The translations under genes and the position numbers were made by a program. Below, piece by piece: positions 33,675 to 42,860 of a stretch of 43,153 nt of DNA (position 1 is its first letter; each line of letters starts with the position of its first letter). A model generated the notes under the pieces. It saw only the letters and a list, made by a program, of their open reading frames with translations, was not told the DNA's origin and did not search any database. The DNA is from DATCSE01 sp036568605 (lineage in GTDB: Bacteria > Pseudomonadota > Gammaproteobacteria > Burkholderiales > Burkholderiaceae_C), in assembly GCA_036568605.1 (NCBI GenBank), contig DATCSE010000203.1:1-43153 (forward strand), given 5' to 3'.

Positions 33675-36242
33675 ATGAAACTTGCAGCCCGCGCCGCCGA
33701 AGCACCGCTCTCGCGGTACCAGGCGAAGCGCAACTTCAAGCTCACGCCCGAGCCGTCGGGGCAGACATACCGGCGCGCCGCCAAGGTGGCGCCGCTCTCG
33801 TTCGTGATCCAGAAACACTGGGCGAGCCGCCTGCACTACGACTTCCGCCTCGAGCTCGACGGTGTGATGGTGAGCTGGGCAGTGCCCAAGGGTCCGTCCT
33901 GCGACCCCGCCATCAAGCAGATGGCGATCCACGTCGAGGACCACCCGCTGAGCTACAACACCTTCGAGGGCACGATCCCGAAGGGCCAGTACGGCGCCGG
34001 CACCGTCATCGTCTGGGACCGCGGCACCTGGGAGCCGGTCGGCGATCCGCGCCAGGGGCTGGCCTCCGGCAAGCTGATCTTCCGGCTGCACGGCGAGAAG
34101 CTGGCGGGGCTCTGGGAACTGGTCCGCATCTCCAAGCCCGGCGAGAAGAAGCAGGAGCAATGGCTGCTGCTGAAGAAGCGCGGTGACGCCTGGGCGCGAC
34201 CGGCTTCCGAGTACGACGTCATCACCGCGCTGCCCGACAGCGTGGTCGCGCATCCGCTCGGACCCATCGAGCAGCGCGAGCCGCGGGTCACGGTGCCGCG
34301 TTCACGCGGCACCGTTGCCGATGCGAACGAGCCGGACCTTTCGAAGGCGGTCCAGGCAGCACTGCCCGCCAAACTGTCGCCGCAGCTCGCCACCCTTGTC
34401 TCGGCCGCGCCCAGCGGCAGCTGGATCGTCGAGAACAAGTTCGACGGCTACCGCATGCTGGCGCGCATTGCCAAAGGCAACGTTCGCCTGCTGACCCGCA
34501 ACGGCCTGGACTGGACCGACAAGCTCAAAGCCCTGGCCGACGACATCAGCCGCCTCGGCATCACCGACGCCTGGCTGGACGGCGAGATCGTCGTCCTCAA
34601 CGATGCCGGCATCCCGGACTTCAACCGCCTGCAGAACGCGATCGACAACGCGCGCAGCGATGCGGTCGTCTACTTCCTCTTCGACTTGCCGTTCCTCGGC
34701 GATCGCGATCTGCGCCAGGTGCCGCTCGTGTCGCGGCGCACCATGCTGCAGCGGCTGTTCGCATCGACAACCCCGAACGACCGCGTGAAATTCAGCCAGG
34801 CGCTGGACGCCGCCCCCGAGGACGTGCGGGCCGCGGCCTGCCGGATGGGCCTGGAAGGCGTGATGCTCAAACGTCCCGATGCGCCTTACGTGTCGGCCCG
34901 CACCGAGACCTGGCTGAAGCTCAAATGCCTGCAGCGCCAGGAGTTCGTCGTGATCGGCTTCACCGACCGGACCGGCGCATCCAGCGAAGTCGGCGGCCTG
35001 CTGCTGGGCTACCACGACGACGACGGCGCGCTGCGTTATGCCGGTTCGGTCGGAACGGGGTGGGGCGCCGCGACCGGTCGCGAACTGCACGCCAAGCTGG
35101 TGAAGATGGAAGTGCCCAAGCCTGCGGTCGAGCCGAGCAGCGTCAAGCCGGGCCGCTGGTCGAGGCGCGCGGCCGGCAGCGAACGCTGGGTCCGGCCCGA
35201 GATGGTGGTCGAGGTCGCGTTCTCCGAGTGGACACCCGACGGCCACGTGCGGCATCCGAGCTTCCGGGGCGTACGCACCGACAAGCCAGCCGCTGCGATC
35301 AGGCGGGAGCGTGCGGCCGATACGGGCGCAGCGCTGGCTGGGCGCAAACCAGCCCGCATCACCAGCGTCCGGGTGACTCATCCGGACCGCGTGATCGATC
35401 CGTCGACCGGCTTCAAGAAGGTCGAGCTCGTGCGCTACTACGAGAGCGTCGCACCGTGGATGCTGCCGCATCTGAAGGACCGGCCGGTCTCGCTGGTGCG
35501 TGCGCCGCAGGGCATTGCCGGCCAGCACTTCTTCCAGAAGCACCCCGAGAGCAAGGTGCCGGGCCTGCGAGAACTGGACCCGGCACTGTGGCCCGGACAC
35601 GCCGCGCTGCTCGCGGTGGACAGCGCCGAATCGCTGGTCACCGCGGCCCAGCTGAACGTCGTGGAGTTCCACACCTGGAACTCCACGACGAAGCACATCG
35701 ACCAGCCCGACCGCATCGTCTTCGACCTGGACCCGGGCGAGAAGGTCGCCTGGGCGCAGCTGCAGGAAGCGGCCGTGCTGACTCGCACGCTGCTGAACGA
35801 ACTGCAGCTGGACTGCTGGCTCAAGACCTCGGGCGGCAAAGGCCTGCACGTCGTCGTGCCGATCGCGCCGAAGCGGGACTACGACGAGGTCAAGGACTTC
35901 TCGCAGGCGGTCGTGCAGCACATGGCCCGGACGATTCCGCAGCGCTTCGTCGCGAAGTCGGGCGGCACGAACCGGGTCGGCAAGATCTTCATCGACTACC
36001 TGCGCAACGGCCACGGGCAGACGACCGCGGCAGCCTTCTCGGCACGCGCCCGGCCCGGGCTCGGCGTCTCGATGCCGGTCTCGTGGGAGGAGCTGCCATC
36101 GCTGAAGAGCGGTTCGCAATGGAACATCGCAACGGCCCGCGAGTACCTGTCGTTTCAGCGCGAAGACCCGTGGGCCGGCTACTGGAAGAGCCGGCAGACC
36201 CTCACGCGGGCGATGAAGATCATCGGGCTTGATCGCCGATGA
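33675..36242 (+). CDS. ligD: Multifunctional DNA ligase D (phosphoesterase-ligase-polymerase)
   Basis: An 855-residue protein with the Pseudomonas-type domain order. The 3'-phosphoesterase domain (about 40-195) shows FVIQKHWASRLHYDFRLELD and FEGTIPKGQYGAG. The ATP-dependent ligase (about 235-545) has the nucleotidyl Lys255 in ENKFDGYR and the metal motif LDGEIVVLND. The C-terminal primase/polymerase domain (about 565-850) has the catalytic FDLDPG and TSGGKGLHVVVPI. It repairs double-strand breaks by end joining with Ku, adding or removing nucleotides before sealing. The ATG at 33675 is preferred over the GTG at 33663, though neither has a strong ribosome site. The ku gene lies downstream, facing it. 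Confidence 0.96.
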   Translation: MKLAARAAEAPLSRYQAKRNFKLTPEPSGQTYRRAAKVAPLSFVIQKHWASRLHYDFRLELDGVMVSWAVPKGPSCDPAIKQMAIHVEDHPLSYNTFEGTIPKGQYGAGTVIVWDRGTWEPVGDPRQGLASGKLIFRLHGEKLAGLWELVRISKPGEKKQEQWLLLKKRGDAWARPASEYDVITALPDSVVAHPLGPIEQREPRVTVPRSRGTVADANEPDLSKAVQAALPAKLSPQLATLVSAAPSGSWIVENKFDGYRMLARIAKGNVRLLTRNGLDWTDKLKALADDISRLGITDAWLDGEIVVLNDAGIPDFNRLQNAIDNARSDAVVYFLFDLPFLGDRDLRQVPLVSRRTMLQRLFASTTPNDRVKFSQALDAAPEDVRAAACRMGLEGVMLKRPDAPYVSARTETWLKLKCLQRQEFVVIGFTDRTGASSEVGGLLLGYHDDDGALRYAGSVGTGWGAATGRELHAKLVKMEVPKPAVEPSSVKPGRWSRRAAGSERWVRPEMVVEVAFSEWTPDGHVRHPSFRGVRTDKPAAAIRRERAADTGAALAGRKPARITSVRVTHPDRVIDPSTGFKKVELVRYYESVAPWMLPHLKDRPVSLVRAPQGIAGQHFFQKHPESKVPGLRELDPALWPGHAALLAVDSAESLVTAAQLNVVEFHTWNSTTKHIDQPDRIVFDLDPGEKVAWAQLQEAAVLTRTLLNELQLDCWLKTSGGKGLHVVVPIAPKRDYDEVKDFSQAVVQHMARTIPQRFVAKSGGTNRVGKIFIDYLRNGHGQTTAAAFSARARPGLGVSMPVSWEELPSLKSGSQWNIATAREYLSFQREDPWAGYWKSRQTLTRAMKIIGLDRR

Positions 36243-36255
36243 CGCGCCATCGCTT

Positions 36256-36510
36256 CTACCGCCGAACGGTCGTGCCCGACCGTGAGTGCGAACGCCGCTC
36301 GAAACGTGGCGCCGGTCCCGCCAGTTCGGAGACGACAAACTCGACGGCATCTTCCGGCAGCATCGCTCCGGTTCGCTCGAAGCGCAGCAGTTGACGTGCG
36401 ACATCCTTGGCTTCTTGCTCGCTGAGGTCCGGCTCGATCAGCCGTATCTGCTGGATGCAACGCGCGATCCAGTCGTCCGGCGGCACCTTGTTCGATGGCG
36501 TGGTGTCCAT
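36256..36510 (-). CDS. Small hypothetical protein between ligD and ku (84 aa)
   Basis: An 84-residue frame with an AGGAGAG ribosome site on the minus strand. It is helical and acidic in the middle (DDWIARCIQQIRLIEPDLSE, then EAKDVARQLLRFE), with a basic Ser/Arg-rich end. It follows ku by 45 bases on the same strand, so it is probably cotranscribed with ku, and its stop faces the ligD stop. I do not know the family. A role linked to end joining is guilt by association only. Confidence 0.65.
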   Translation of the reverse strand: MDTTPSNKVPPDDWIARCIQQIRLIEPDLSEQEAKDVARQLLRFERTGAMLPEDAVEFVVSELAGPAPRFERRSHSRSGTTVRR

Positions 36511-36555
36511 GTTCTCTCCTGCGTCAGATGGAAGACGGGGTCTTCCGATGTACCT

Positions 36556-37614
36556 TCATCCCTTGCGCGCCTTCGACACCTTCGCGGCGGCGCTGCCCGG
36601 CGCGCGTCTCGCCGGCTTGCGCTCGTGCAGCGAGGGCCGAACAGCCGAGAGGTCGGCGCCACTGCGCGTCGCGCGGCTCGTGCCGGACGGCTTCGCGAGG
36701 CTGGCACGCAGCGCCGCCACCAGGTCGACGACCTCGGCGCTCGCGCCCGTCTCCACCGGACGGTGCGACACCACCTGCTGGCCGGCGATCTTTCGTTCGA
36801 CGGCCGCGAGGATGCGTTGCTTCTCCTCGTCGACGAACGCTTGCGGATCGTAGGAGGGCTGAGCGATCTGCTCGATCAACTGGGTCGCGAGCTTGAGCTC
36901 GGTGTCGCCCACCGGCGTCAGTTCGATCCCGAGCGCGTCCATCGATCGAACTTCATCGGCATACAGCAGCTGCTGCAGGACCATGCCGCGCTCTGCCGGA
37001 CGGATCTGCACGACGTACTCCTTGGATCGCCAGGCCCACCGGGCCAGCGCACATCGCCGGGTCTGCTGCATCGCGCGGCGCAGCAGGCTGTAGGGTTTGC
37101 TGCCGCGCTTGTCGGGTGCCAGGTAGTACGCCTTGTCGAAGTAGATCGGATCGACCGACTGCTCGGGGATGAACGAGACGATGTCGATCGTGGGCCGCGA
37201 CTGGGCCTGGAGCGCCTTGAGCTCGTCTGCCGTGAAGAGCACGAACCGACCCTTCTCGAATTCGTAGCCCTTGACCATCTCGGCCCGTTCGATCACCGGC
37301 GTTTGGTGTGAGCGTTCAGGCGCGTCTGCGAGCGCGAAGGACCGGCTGCTCGTCGAATCCAACGGCGAGACCACCGCGCTGCGCCCGGATGTGCGTGGCG
37401 GTGCGGTCGCCGCATCGTCCTCTTCCTCGGGATGCTGGTCGCCTGGCCAGGTCGGCGCATCCGCGGCGACATACTGCTGTCGCACCCGTGCGCCGCTGGC
37501 AGCCATGAGCTTGAACTTGATGGCCGCCGAGCTTTCAGTCGCCAGGTAGACCTTGACCGGGATGGAGACCAGGCCGAAGGTCAGCGACAGCGATGCGATC
37601 GAGCGGATCGCCAT
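36556..37614 (-). CDS. ku: Ku homodimer protein of bacterial end joining, with an unusual insertion
   Basis: A 352-residue Ku. The start MAIRSIASLSLTFGLVSIPV is typical and has an AAAGG ribosome site; the longer frame from 37704 is not used. Core Ku features are KGYEFEKGRFVLFTADELKA, IDIVSFIPEQSVDPIYFDKA and the dimer-ring region ending near SYDPQAFVDE. The Lys/Arg/Ala-rich tail is common and contacts LigD or DNA. Odd: between the first strands, where most bacterial Ku proteins have about ten residues, there is an acidic, Ser/Pro-rich insertion of about 55 residues (52-106, with PEEEDD). The flanks remain in frame and conserved, so this is probably a disordered loop, not an error. Confidence 0.94.
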   Translation of the reverse strand: MAIRSIASLSLTFGLVSIPVKVYLATESSAAIKFKLMAASGARVRQQYVAADAPTWPGDQHPEEEDDAATAPPRTSGRSAVVSPLDSTSSRSFALADAPERSHQTPVIERAEMVKGYEFEKGRFVLFTADELKALQAQSRPTIDIVSFIPEQSVDPIYFDKAYYLAPDKRGSKPYSLLRRAMQQTRRCALARWAWRSKEYVVQIRPAERGMVLQQLLYADEVRSMDALGIELTPVGDTELKLATQLIEQIAQPSYDPQAFVDEEKQRILAAVERKIAGQQVVSHRPVETGASAEVVDLVAALRASLAKPSGTSRATRSGADLSAVRPSLHERKPARRAPGSAAAKVSKARKG

Positions 37615-37723
37615 GCGAGGCCTTTCATCAGATGCTGGCTTGGGCTGGCTTTGCTGTCTCGATCCCGGATTGTGCGCGGCCCGGGCAAGTTTCGTGTAGG
37701 ACAAAGCCTGTTCGTCAACAACG

Positions 37724-38641
37724 TCAATCCTTGCGCCGCGCCCGCCGTCGTCCCTTCACTTCTCCGAACAGGTCGTACAGTTGCTGTGCGGCCGGCGACA
37801 GCGAGCGACCGCGCCGCCGTATCAGCCCGACCTTGCGGCTGACCACGGGGTCGACGAGCGGGATGCTCACGAGCAGCGGGTGATCGGGCCCCGGCATCGC
37901 CATCGACGGTACGGCGGCGATACCGAGGCCGGCTTCGACCAGGCCGAGCGTCGTCGTCACGTGCTGCGCCTCGTAGATGGCTTGCGGCCGACCGCCCACG
38001 CCCGCCAGCGCCTGGTCGAGCAGCACGCGGTTGCCGGACGTGCGTCCGACCGATATGTAGTCGTGCTCGGCCAGTTGCGTCCAGCTCACGCGGCGCAGCT
38101 TCGCGATGGGATGGTCGCGCCGGCAGGCGGCCACGAAGCGTTCTTCGACGAGGGGCTTGAACTCCAGCTCGCCTTCCTGCGCACCGATGAAGTTGATGCC
38201 GAAGTCCGCTTCGCCGCGGGCCACGGAGGCCAGCACCTCGTTGGCGCCGGCATCGAGCACCTTCACGCGCACCTTGGGACTGCGGTCGTGGTAGCGGCGG
38301 ATCACCTCTGACAGGTAGTAGTAGACCGTCGACGGCACACAGGCCACCGTCACCTCGCCCATGTGGGTGGCTGCGACGCCGCGGATCCCGAGCAGCGTGG
38401 CGTCGAGCTCGTCCAGCAGTTCGCGCACCTTGCGCTCGAAGTCGCGCCCCACCGCGGTCAGCGTCACGCGCCGCGTGGTGCGCTCCAGCAGCCGCACGCC
38501 CAAAGCCTGTTCGAGCTTGTCGATGCGGCGGCTGAAGGCCGGCTGCGACAGATGCACCGATTCGGCTGCCTTGCGGAAGTTGCTCAGCTCCGCCACGGCC
38601 CGGAAGGCCAGCAGGTCGTTGAGGTCGAAGTTGATGGCCAT
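37724..38641 (-). CDS. LysR-family regulator of the divergent C5-dicarboxylate operon
   Basis: A 305-residue LysR regulator. The HTH is at about 18-43 (NFRKAAESVHLSQPAFSRRI) and the effector domain begins near GEVTVACVPSTVYYYLSEVI. The start MAINFDLNDLL (38641) fits the family; another in-frame ATG nine codons earlier is possible. It is divergent from the PrpF-like/TctC/hydratase/CoA-transferase/lyase operon, so it most likely controls it in response to a dicarboxylate or CoA thioester. Behind it on the same strand, 109 bases away, is ku, which is unrelated in function. Confidence 0.88.
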   Translation of the reverse strand: MAINFDLNDLLAFRAVAELSNFRKAAESVHLSQPAFSRRIDKLEQALGVRLLERTTRRVTLTAVGRDFERKVRELLDELDATLLGIRGVAATHMGEVTVACVPSTVYYYLSEVIRRYHDRSPKVRVKVLDAGANEVLASVARGEADFGINFIGAQEGELEFKPLVEERFVAACRRDHPIAKLRRVSWTQLAEHDYISVGRTSGNRVLLDQALAGVGGRPQAIYEAQHVTTTLGLVEAGLGIAAVPSMAMPGPDHPLLVSIPLVDPVVSRKVGLIRRRGRSLSPAAQQLYDLFGEVKGRRRARRKD

Positions 38642-38675
38642 GGCGATATCTCGATTGATGCCGTGCACGGATCAG

Positions 38676-38689
38676 TTGATCTTAAAGAT
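38676..38689. promoter_or_regulatory. Candidate LysR operator in the divergent promoter
   Basis: ATCTT-A-AAGAT (38679-38689) is a perfect 5-bp palindrome in an AT-richer stretch between the LysR and PrpF-like genes, with a T-N11-A pair (T38676, A38688). It is a plausible binding site for the divergent regulator. Confidence 0.45.
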
Positions 38690-38729
38690 GCAATTCACTT
38701 TTGCAATGCCGGCGCCGATCATTCCGTTC

Positions 38730-39827
38730 ATGAACCGAGTCATCCCCTGCGTCCTGATGCGCGCCGGCACGTCGCGCGGCCCGTTCTTCCTGCGCGAATG
38801 GCTGCCGGCCGACGACACCGCCCGGGACCAGGCGCTGATCGGCGCCATCGGCGCCTCCGACCTGTTGCAGGTCGACGGTGTGGGCGGCGGCAGCACGCTG
38901 ACGAGCAAGGTCGCCATCGTCTCGAAGTCGTCGGAGCCGGGTTGCGACGTCGACTATCTGTTCGCGCAGGTCGGTGTCGGGCAAAAGTCGGTCGACACGC
39001 GGCCGAACTGCGGCAACATGCTGTCGGGCGTGGCACCGTTCGCGATCGAGCAGGGCCTGGTGCCGGCGCATGAAGGAGAGACGACGGTGCGCGTCTTCAA
39101 CGTCAACACGCGCTCGCGCATCGACGTGACGGTGCAGACGCCGGGCCGGCAGGTCACCTACGACGGCGCGACCGGCATCGACGGGGTGGCCGGCACGGCC
39201 GCGCCGATCCGTCTGAACTTCCTCGATGCCTGGGGCGCCGTCACGGGTTCGGTGTTTCCAACCGGCCGGCGCATCGACATCGTCGATGGCCTCGAGGTGA
39301 CCTGCATCGACGCCGCGATGCCCCTGGTCATCATGCGCGCCCGCGACCTCGGTCTGACCGGCCGCGAAGCCCCGGCCGAACTCGACGCCGACCTCGCGCT
39401 GCTGGCCCGGATCGAGGCGATCCGGCGCGCGGCGGGCGAGGCCATGGGCCTGGGCGACGTGTCGGCCAGCGTGGTGCCCAAGCCCGTCATCGCCAGCGAA
39501 GGCGACGACGCCCACAGCGTCACCTCGCGCTACTTCACGCCGCGGCGCTGCCACGCATCGCATGCCGTCACCGGCGCCATCGGCGTCGCGACGGCCTATG
39601 CGCTGCCCGGCACCGTCATCAGCGGGCCCGTGGAGCAGGCCGGCGCACGGGGCATCTCGGTGCTTCATCCCCAGGGCCGCATCGACATCGAGGTGGCGAT
39701 CGAAGGCCGCGGGGCCGAAGCCCGCATCCAACGTGCCGCGCTCGTGCGCACCGCCCGAAAGATCCTGCAGGGCGAACTGCACATCCCGCCCTACGTGTTC
39801 TCGAAAACGACCGAAGGAGACAAACCA
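38730..39827 (+). CDS. PrpF/GalD-type isomerase (aconitate or oxalomesaconate family), lacking its stop codon
   Basis: About 366 codons of a PrpF-family isomerase (diaminopimelate epimerase-like fold). Such proteins move double bonds in tricarboxylates and related acids; examples are PrpF and 4-oxalomesaconate tautomerase GalD. Typical motifs are present: IPCVLMRAGTSRGPFFL, a DGVGGGSTLTSKVAIV block and NCGNMLSGVAPFAI. The natural end is near YVFSKTT, but the next codon is GAA instead of a stop, so the frame runs straight into the downstream TctC gene. In this operon it may interconvert itaconate, mesaconate or citraconate; that is inference. Upstream in-frame ATGs at 38688 and 38706 are alternatives for the start. 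Confidence 0.83.
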
Positions 39828-40787
39828 ATGAATCGCTTGATCGCACCTGCCGTGGCGGCCGTGATGGCCGCCGCCGCGCCACTGGCCATGGCCTACCCCG
39901 ACAAGACGATCACCATCGTCGTGCCCACGGCCGCAGGCGGCGGCAATGACGCGATGGCGCGCACCATCGCGCAGAAGCTCGGGCCGCTGCTGGGCCAGAC
40001 GGTGATCATCGACAACCGTGCCGGCGCCAACGGCGCGATCGCGAGCGAGTACGTGGCGCGGGCCGCGCCCGACGGCCACACGTTGATGTTCGGCTACATC
40101 GCCACGCATGCGATGAACCCGGCACTGCAGAAGCTGCGCTACGACCCGGTGGCCGACTTCGCGCCGATCGGCCTGGTCGGCTATTCGCCGACGCTGATGG
40201 TCGCCAGCACCGCCGTGCCGGTGAAGGACGTGAAGGACCTGGTCGCTCAGCTCAAGGCCAAGCCCGACAAGTACACCTATGCATCGGCCGGCAACGGGAC
40301 GGCACCGCACTACGCGGCCGAGCTGTTCAAGCTGAACGCCGGCGTCGTGATGACCGGCGCGCCCTACAAGGGCTCGGCCCCGGCGGTGAGCGACACCATC
40401 GGCGGCCAGACGCAGTTCATGTTCCCGAGCCTGTTCACCGCGTTGCCGCACGTGAAGGCCGGCAAGCTGCGTGCGCTGGCCGTGGCCGGCCCCAGGCGCT
40501 CGAAGCTCTTGCCCGATGTGCCGACGCTGAAGGAGGCCGGCGTCGAAGGCGTCGATGTGCAGCAGTGGTATGGCTTCTTCGCGCCGGCCAAGACGCCCAA
40601 GGCCGTCATCGACCAGCTCAACAAGGCGCTCAACCAGGTCCTCGCCGACAAGGAAACGGCCAAGCGCATCGAAGACCATGGCGCCGATGTCGAGACCAGC
40701 ACACCCGAGCAGTTCGGCGAGCTCGTCAAGACGGAGCTGGCCAAATGGAAGGCCGTCGTGCAGCGCGCCAAGCTAACAGCTGAATGA
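39828..40787 (+). CDS. Bug/TctC-family solute-binding protein
   Basis: A 319-residue periplasmic binding protein of the Bug/TctC family, very abundant in Burkholderiales, which captures carboxylates for tripartite tricarboxylate transporters. It has its own signal peptide (AAVMAAAAPLAMA) and the family start YPDKTITIVVPTAAGGGNDA, with AGANGAIASEYVARAAPDGH further on. A good ribosome site (GAAGGAG) lies 8 bases before the ATG, so it can be made separately even though the isomerase frame reads into it without a stop. No TctA/TctB membrane genes are nearby, so it is an orphan that uses a transporter encoded elsewhere or acts as a sensor. Confidence 0.92.
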   Translation: MNRLIAPAVAAVMAAAAPLAMAYPDKTITIVVPTAAGGGNDAMARTIAQKLGPLLGQTVIIDNRAGANGAIASEYVARAAPDGHTLMFGYIATHAMNPALQKLRYDPVADFAPIGLVGYSPTLMVASTAVPVKDVKDLVAQLKAKPDKYTYASAGNGTAPHYAAELFKLNAGVVMTGAPYKGSAPAVSDTIGGQTQFMFPSLFTALPHVKAGKLRALAVAGPRRSKLLPDVPTLKEAGVEGVDVQQWYGFFAPAKTPKAVIDQLNKALNQVLADKETAKRIEDHGADVETSTPEQFGELVKTELAKWKAVVQRAKLTAE

Positions 40788-40810
40788 ATGGTCCATCACA
40801 GGAGCACCGC

Positions 40811-41677
40811 ATGACCACCGACCTGAAGGACCTCGACGCCTGGATCGGGCGCAGCGAGACGCTGCGCGACCAGATCGGCGCCACGCCCGTGAAGGCGCTC
40901 AACGCCACCTTGGACCATCCGGCGATGCCCGTGGAGAGCGGCACGGCGCTGCCGCCGCTGTGGCACTGGCTGTACTTCCTGCCGCTGCACCGCCAAAGCG
41001 AGATCGGCCCTGATGGCCACGCCAAGCGCGGCGGGTTCCTGCCGCCGGTGCCGCTGCCGCGCCGCATGTGGGCGGGCAGCCAGTTCGAGTTCCGCTCGCC
41101 GGTGCGCGTGGGCGACGCGGTGGAGCGCACGTCGACCATCGCCGACGTGTCGGTCAAGGAAGGGCGTACCGGCCAGCTCGTGTTCGTGAAGGTGCGGCAC
41201 GAGGTGCGCTGCAACGGATCGGCCGACCCTTCGATCGTGGAGTTCCACGACATCGTGTATCGGGAAGCCAAGCAGCCCGGCGACGTGGAACCGCCGCCGC
41301 AGCCCGCCGAGAAGGGCGCGGCCTGGCAGCGGGTGATCGTGCCGGACGACGTGCTGCTGTTCCGCTACTCGGCGCTGACCTTCAACGGTCACCGCATCCA
41401 CTACGACCGCAAGTACGTGACCGAAGTCGAAGGCTATCCGGGCCTGATCGTGCACGGCCCGCTGATCGCCACGCTGCTGATGGACCTGGTGCGCCGCAAC
41501 GCGCCCGATGCAGACGTCGCGACGTTCCGCTTCAAGGCGGTACGTCCCACGTTCGACCTGAACCCGTTCCGCGTGAACGGACAGGTCCAGAACGACGGCA
41601 AGACCATCAAGCTGTGGGCCCAGGACCATGAGGGCTGGCTGACGATGGATGCGGTCGCGACGCTGAGGAGTGCCTGA
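40811..41677 (+). CDS. MaoC-like hydratase, itaconyl-CoA/mesaconyl-C4-CoA hydratase-like
   Basis: A 288-residue two-part hot-dog protein: an N-terminal FAS1/HTD2-type dehydratase half with LPPLWHWLYFLPLHRQSEIG and GGFLPPVPLPRRMWAG, and a C-terminal MaoC-like half with FNGHRIHYDRKYVTEVEGYP and LIVHGP. The catalytic Asp/His pair is expected in the RIHYDRKY segment. This family includes itaconyl-CoA hydratase of Pseudomonas and mesaconyl-C4-CoA hydratase of Chloroflexus, which give citramalyl-CoA. The ATG at 40811 has an AGGAG ribosome site; the earlier ATG at 40784 overlaps the TctC gene. A CoA-transferase and a CitE-like lyase follow, completing the route. Confidence 0.82.
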   Translation: MTTDLKDLDAWIGRSETLRDQIGATPVKALNATLDHPAMPVESGTALPPLWHWLYFLPLHRQSEIGPDGHAKRGGFLPPVPLPRRMWAGSQFEFRSPVRVGDAVERTSTIADVSVKEGRTGQLVFVKVRHEVRCNGSADPSIVEFHDIVYREAKQPGDVEPPPQPAEKGAAWQRVIVPDDVLLFRYSALTFNGHRIHYDRKYVTEVEGYPGLIVHGPLIATLLMDLVRRNAPDADVATFRFKAVRPTFDLNPFRVNGQVQNDGKTIKLWAQDHEGWLTMDAVATLRSA

Positions 41678-41678
41678 C

Positions 41679-42860
41679 ATGCAACCGCTCAAGGGACTCA
41701 CCGTCGTCACGCTGGAGCACGCGATCGCCGCGCCGTTCGCCACGCGCCAGCTGGCCGACCTCGGCGCTCGCGTCATCAAGATCGAGCGCCCCGGCGTCGG
41801 GGATTTCGCGCGCGGCTATGACGCCCGCGTGCGCGGCCTCGCCTCGCACTTCGTCTGGACCAACCGCTCGAAGGAGAGCCTCACGCTCGACGTCAAGCAT
41901 CCCGAAGCCGCCAAGGTGCTCGAACGCCTGGTGCTCGAGAAGGCCGACGTCGTGGTGCAGAACCTCGCGCCCGGCGCGGCGGCGCGTCTCGGGCTGGGCT
42001 ATGACGTGCTCGCGGCGAAGAAGCCGGCCATCATCGTCTGCGACATCTCGGGCTACGGCGCCGACGGGCCCTACCGCGACAAGAAGGCCTACGACCTGCT
42101 GATCCAGAGCGAGGCGGGTTTCGTGTCGGTCACCGGCACGGCCGACGAGCCGTGCAAGGCCGGCCCGTCGATCGCCGACATCGCCGCCGGCATGTACGCC
42201 TACACCAACATCCTCGCGGCGCTGCTGCAGCGCGCGCAGACCGGGCGCGGCCAGCACATCGACATCTCGATGCTCGAGTCGCTGGCCGAGTGGACCAGCT
42301 ACCCGCTGTACTACGCGTTCGATGGCGCGCCGCCGCCACCGCGCACCGGTGCGGCCCATGCCACGATCTATCCGTACGGTCCGTTCCCGACCGGCGCGGA
42401 CAACGGCAGCGTGATGCTCGGGCTGCAGAACGAACGCGAGTGGGTCAACTTCTGCGAGAAGGTCCTGCAACGCCCGGAGCTGGCGCGCGACCCGCGCTTC
42501 GCCGGCAACGCGAAGCGCGTGGCCGAGCGCGCGGCGCTGCGCGAACTCATCGTCGCCACGTTCTCGACGCTGACCGCGCCGCAGGTGGTCGAGCGCCTCG
42601 AAGCGGCGCAGATCGCGAATGCGCGCGTCAACACGATGCACGAGGTCTGGAAGCATCCGCAGCTCGAGGCGCGCAATCGCTGGCGCGAGGTCGGCTCGCC
42701 GGCCGGCCCGCTGCCGGCGATGCTGCCGCCCGGTACCTGGGATCAAGGTCCGCGCATGGACCCGGTGCCGGCGCTCGGCGAGCACACCGACGCCATCCTG
42801 CGCGAGCTCGGGATCGACGCCGAGGGCGTTCGCATGCTGCGGACGGCGGAGGCGATCTGA
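41679..42860 (+). CDS. Class III (CaiB/BaiF) CoA-transferase, itaconate CoA-transferase-like
   Basis: A 393-residue family III CoA-transferase. The N-terminal signature (LKGLTVVTLEHAIAAPFATR, then LGARVIKIERPGVGDFAR) and the catalytic Asp167 in GPSIADIAAGMYAY are clear; the latter forms a mixed anhydride with the acid. It would activate a dicarboxylate such as itaconate or mesaconate, with succinyl-CoA as likely donor. The ATG at 41679 has GAGGAG 8 bases upstream, overlapping the end of the hydratase gene; the GTG at 41670 is rejected. Its stop overlaps the start of the CitE-like gene (ATGA-type). Confidence 0.9.
   Translation: MQPLKGLTVVTLEHAIAAPFATRQLADLGARVIKIERPGVGDFARGYDARVRGLASHFVWTNRSKESLTLDVKHPEAAKVLERLVLEKADVVVQNLAPGAAARLGLGYDVLAAKKPAIIVCDISGYGADGPYRDKKAYDLLIQSEAGFVSVTGTADEPCKAGPSIADIAAGMYAYTNILAALLQRAQTGRGQHIDISMLESLAEWTSYPLYYAFDGAPPPPRTGAAHATIYPYGPFPTGADNGSVMLGLQNEREWVNFCEKVLQRPELARDPRFAGNAKRVAERAALRELIVATFSTLTAPQVVERLEAAQIANARVNTMHEVWKHPQLEARNRWREVGSPAGPLPAMLPPGTWDQGPRMDPVPALGEHTDAILRELGIDAEGVRMLRTAEAI

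Noticed and set aside
34302..36404. Minus-strand open frame of 700 codons opposite ligD
   Set aside because: Shadow; LigD motifs on the plus strand are unmistakable.
38361..38729. Long upstream extension of the isomerase frame
   Set aside because: It is antisense to the start of the LysR gene and lacks isomerase homology before about 38730.
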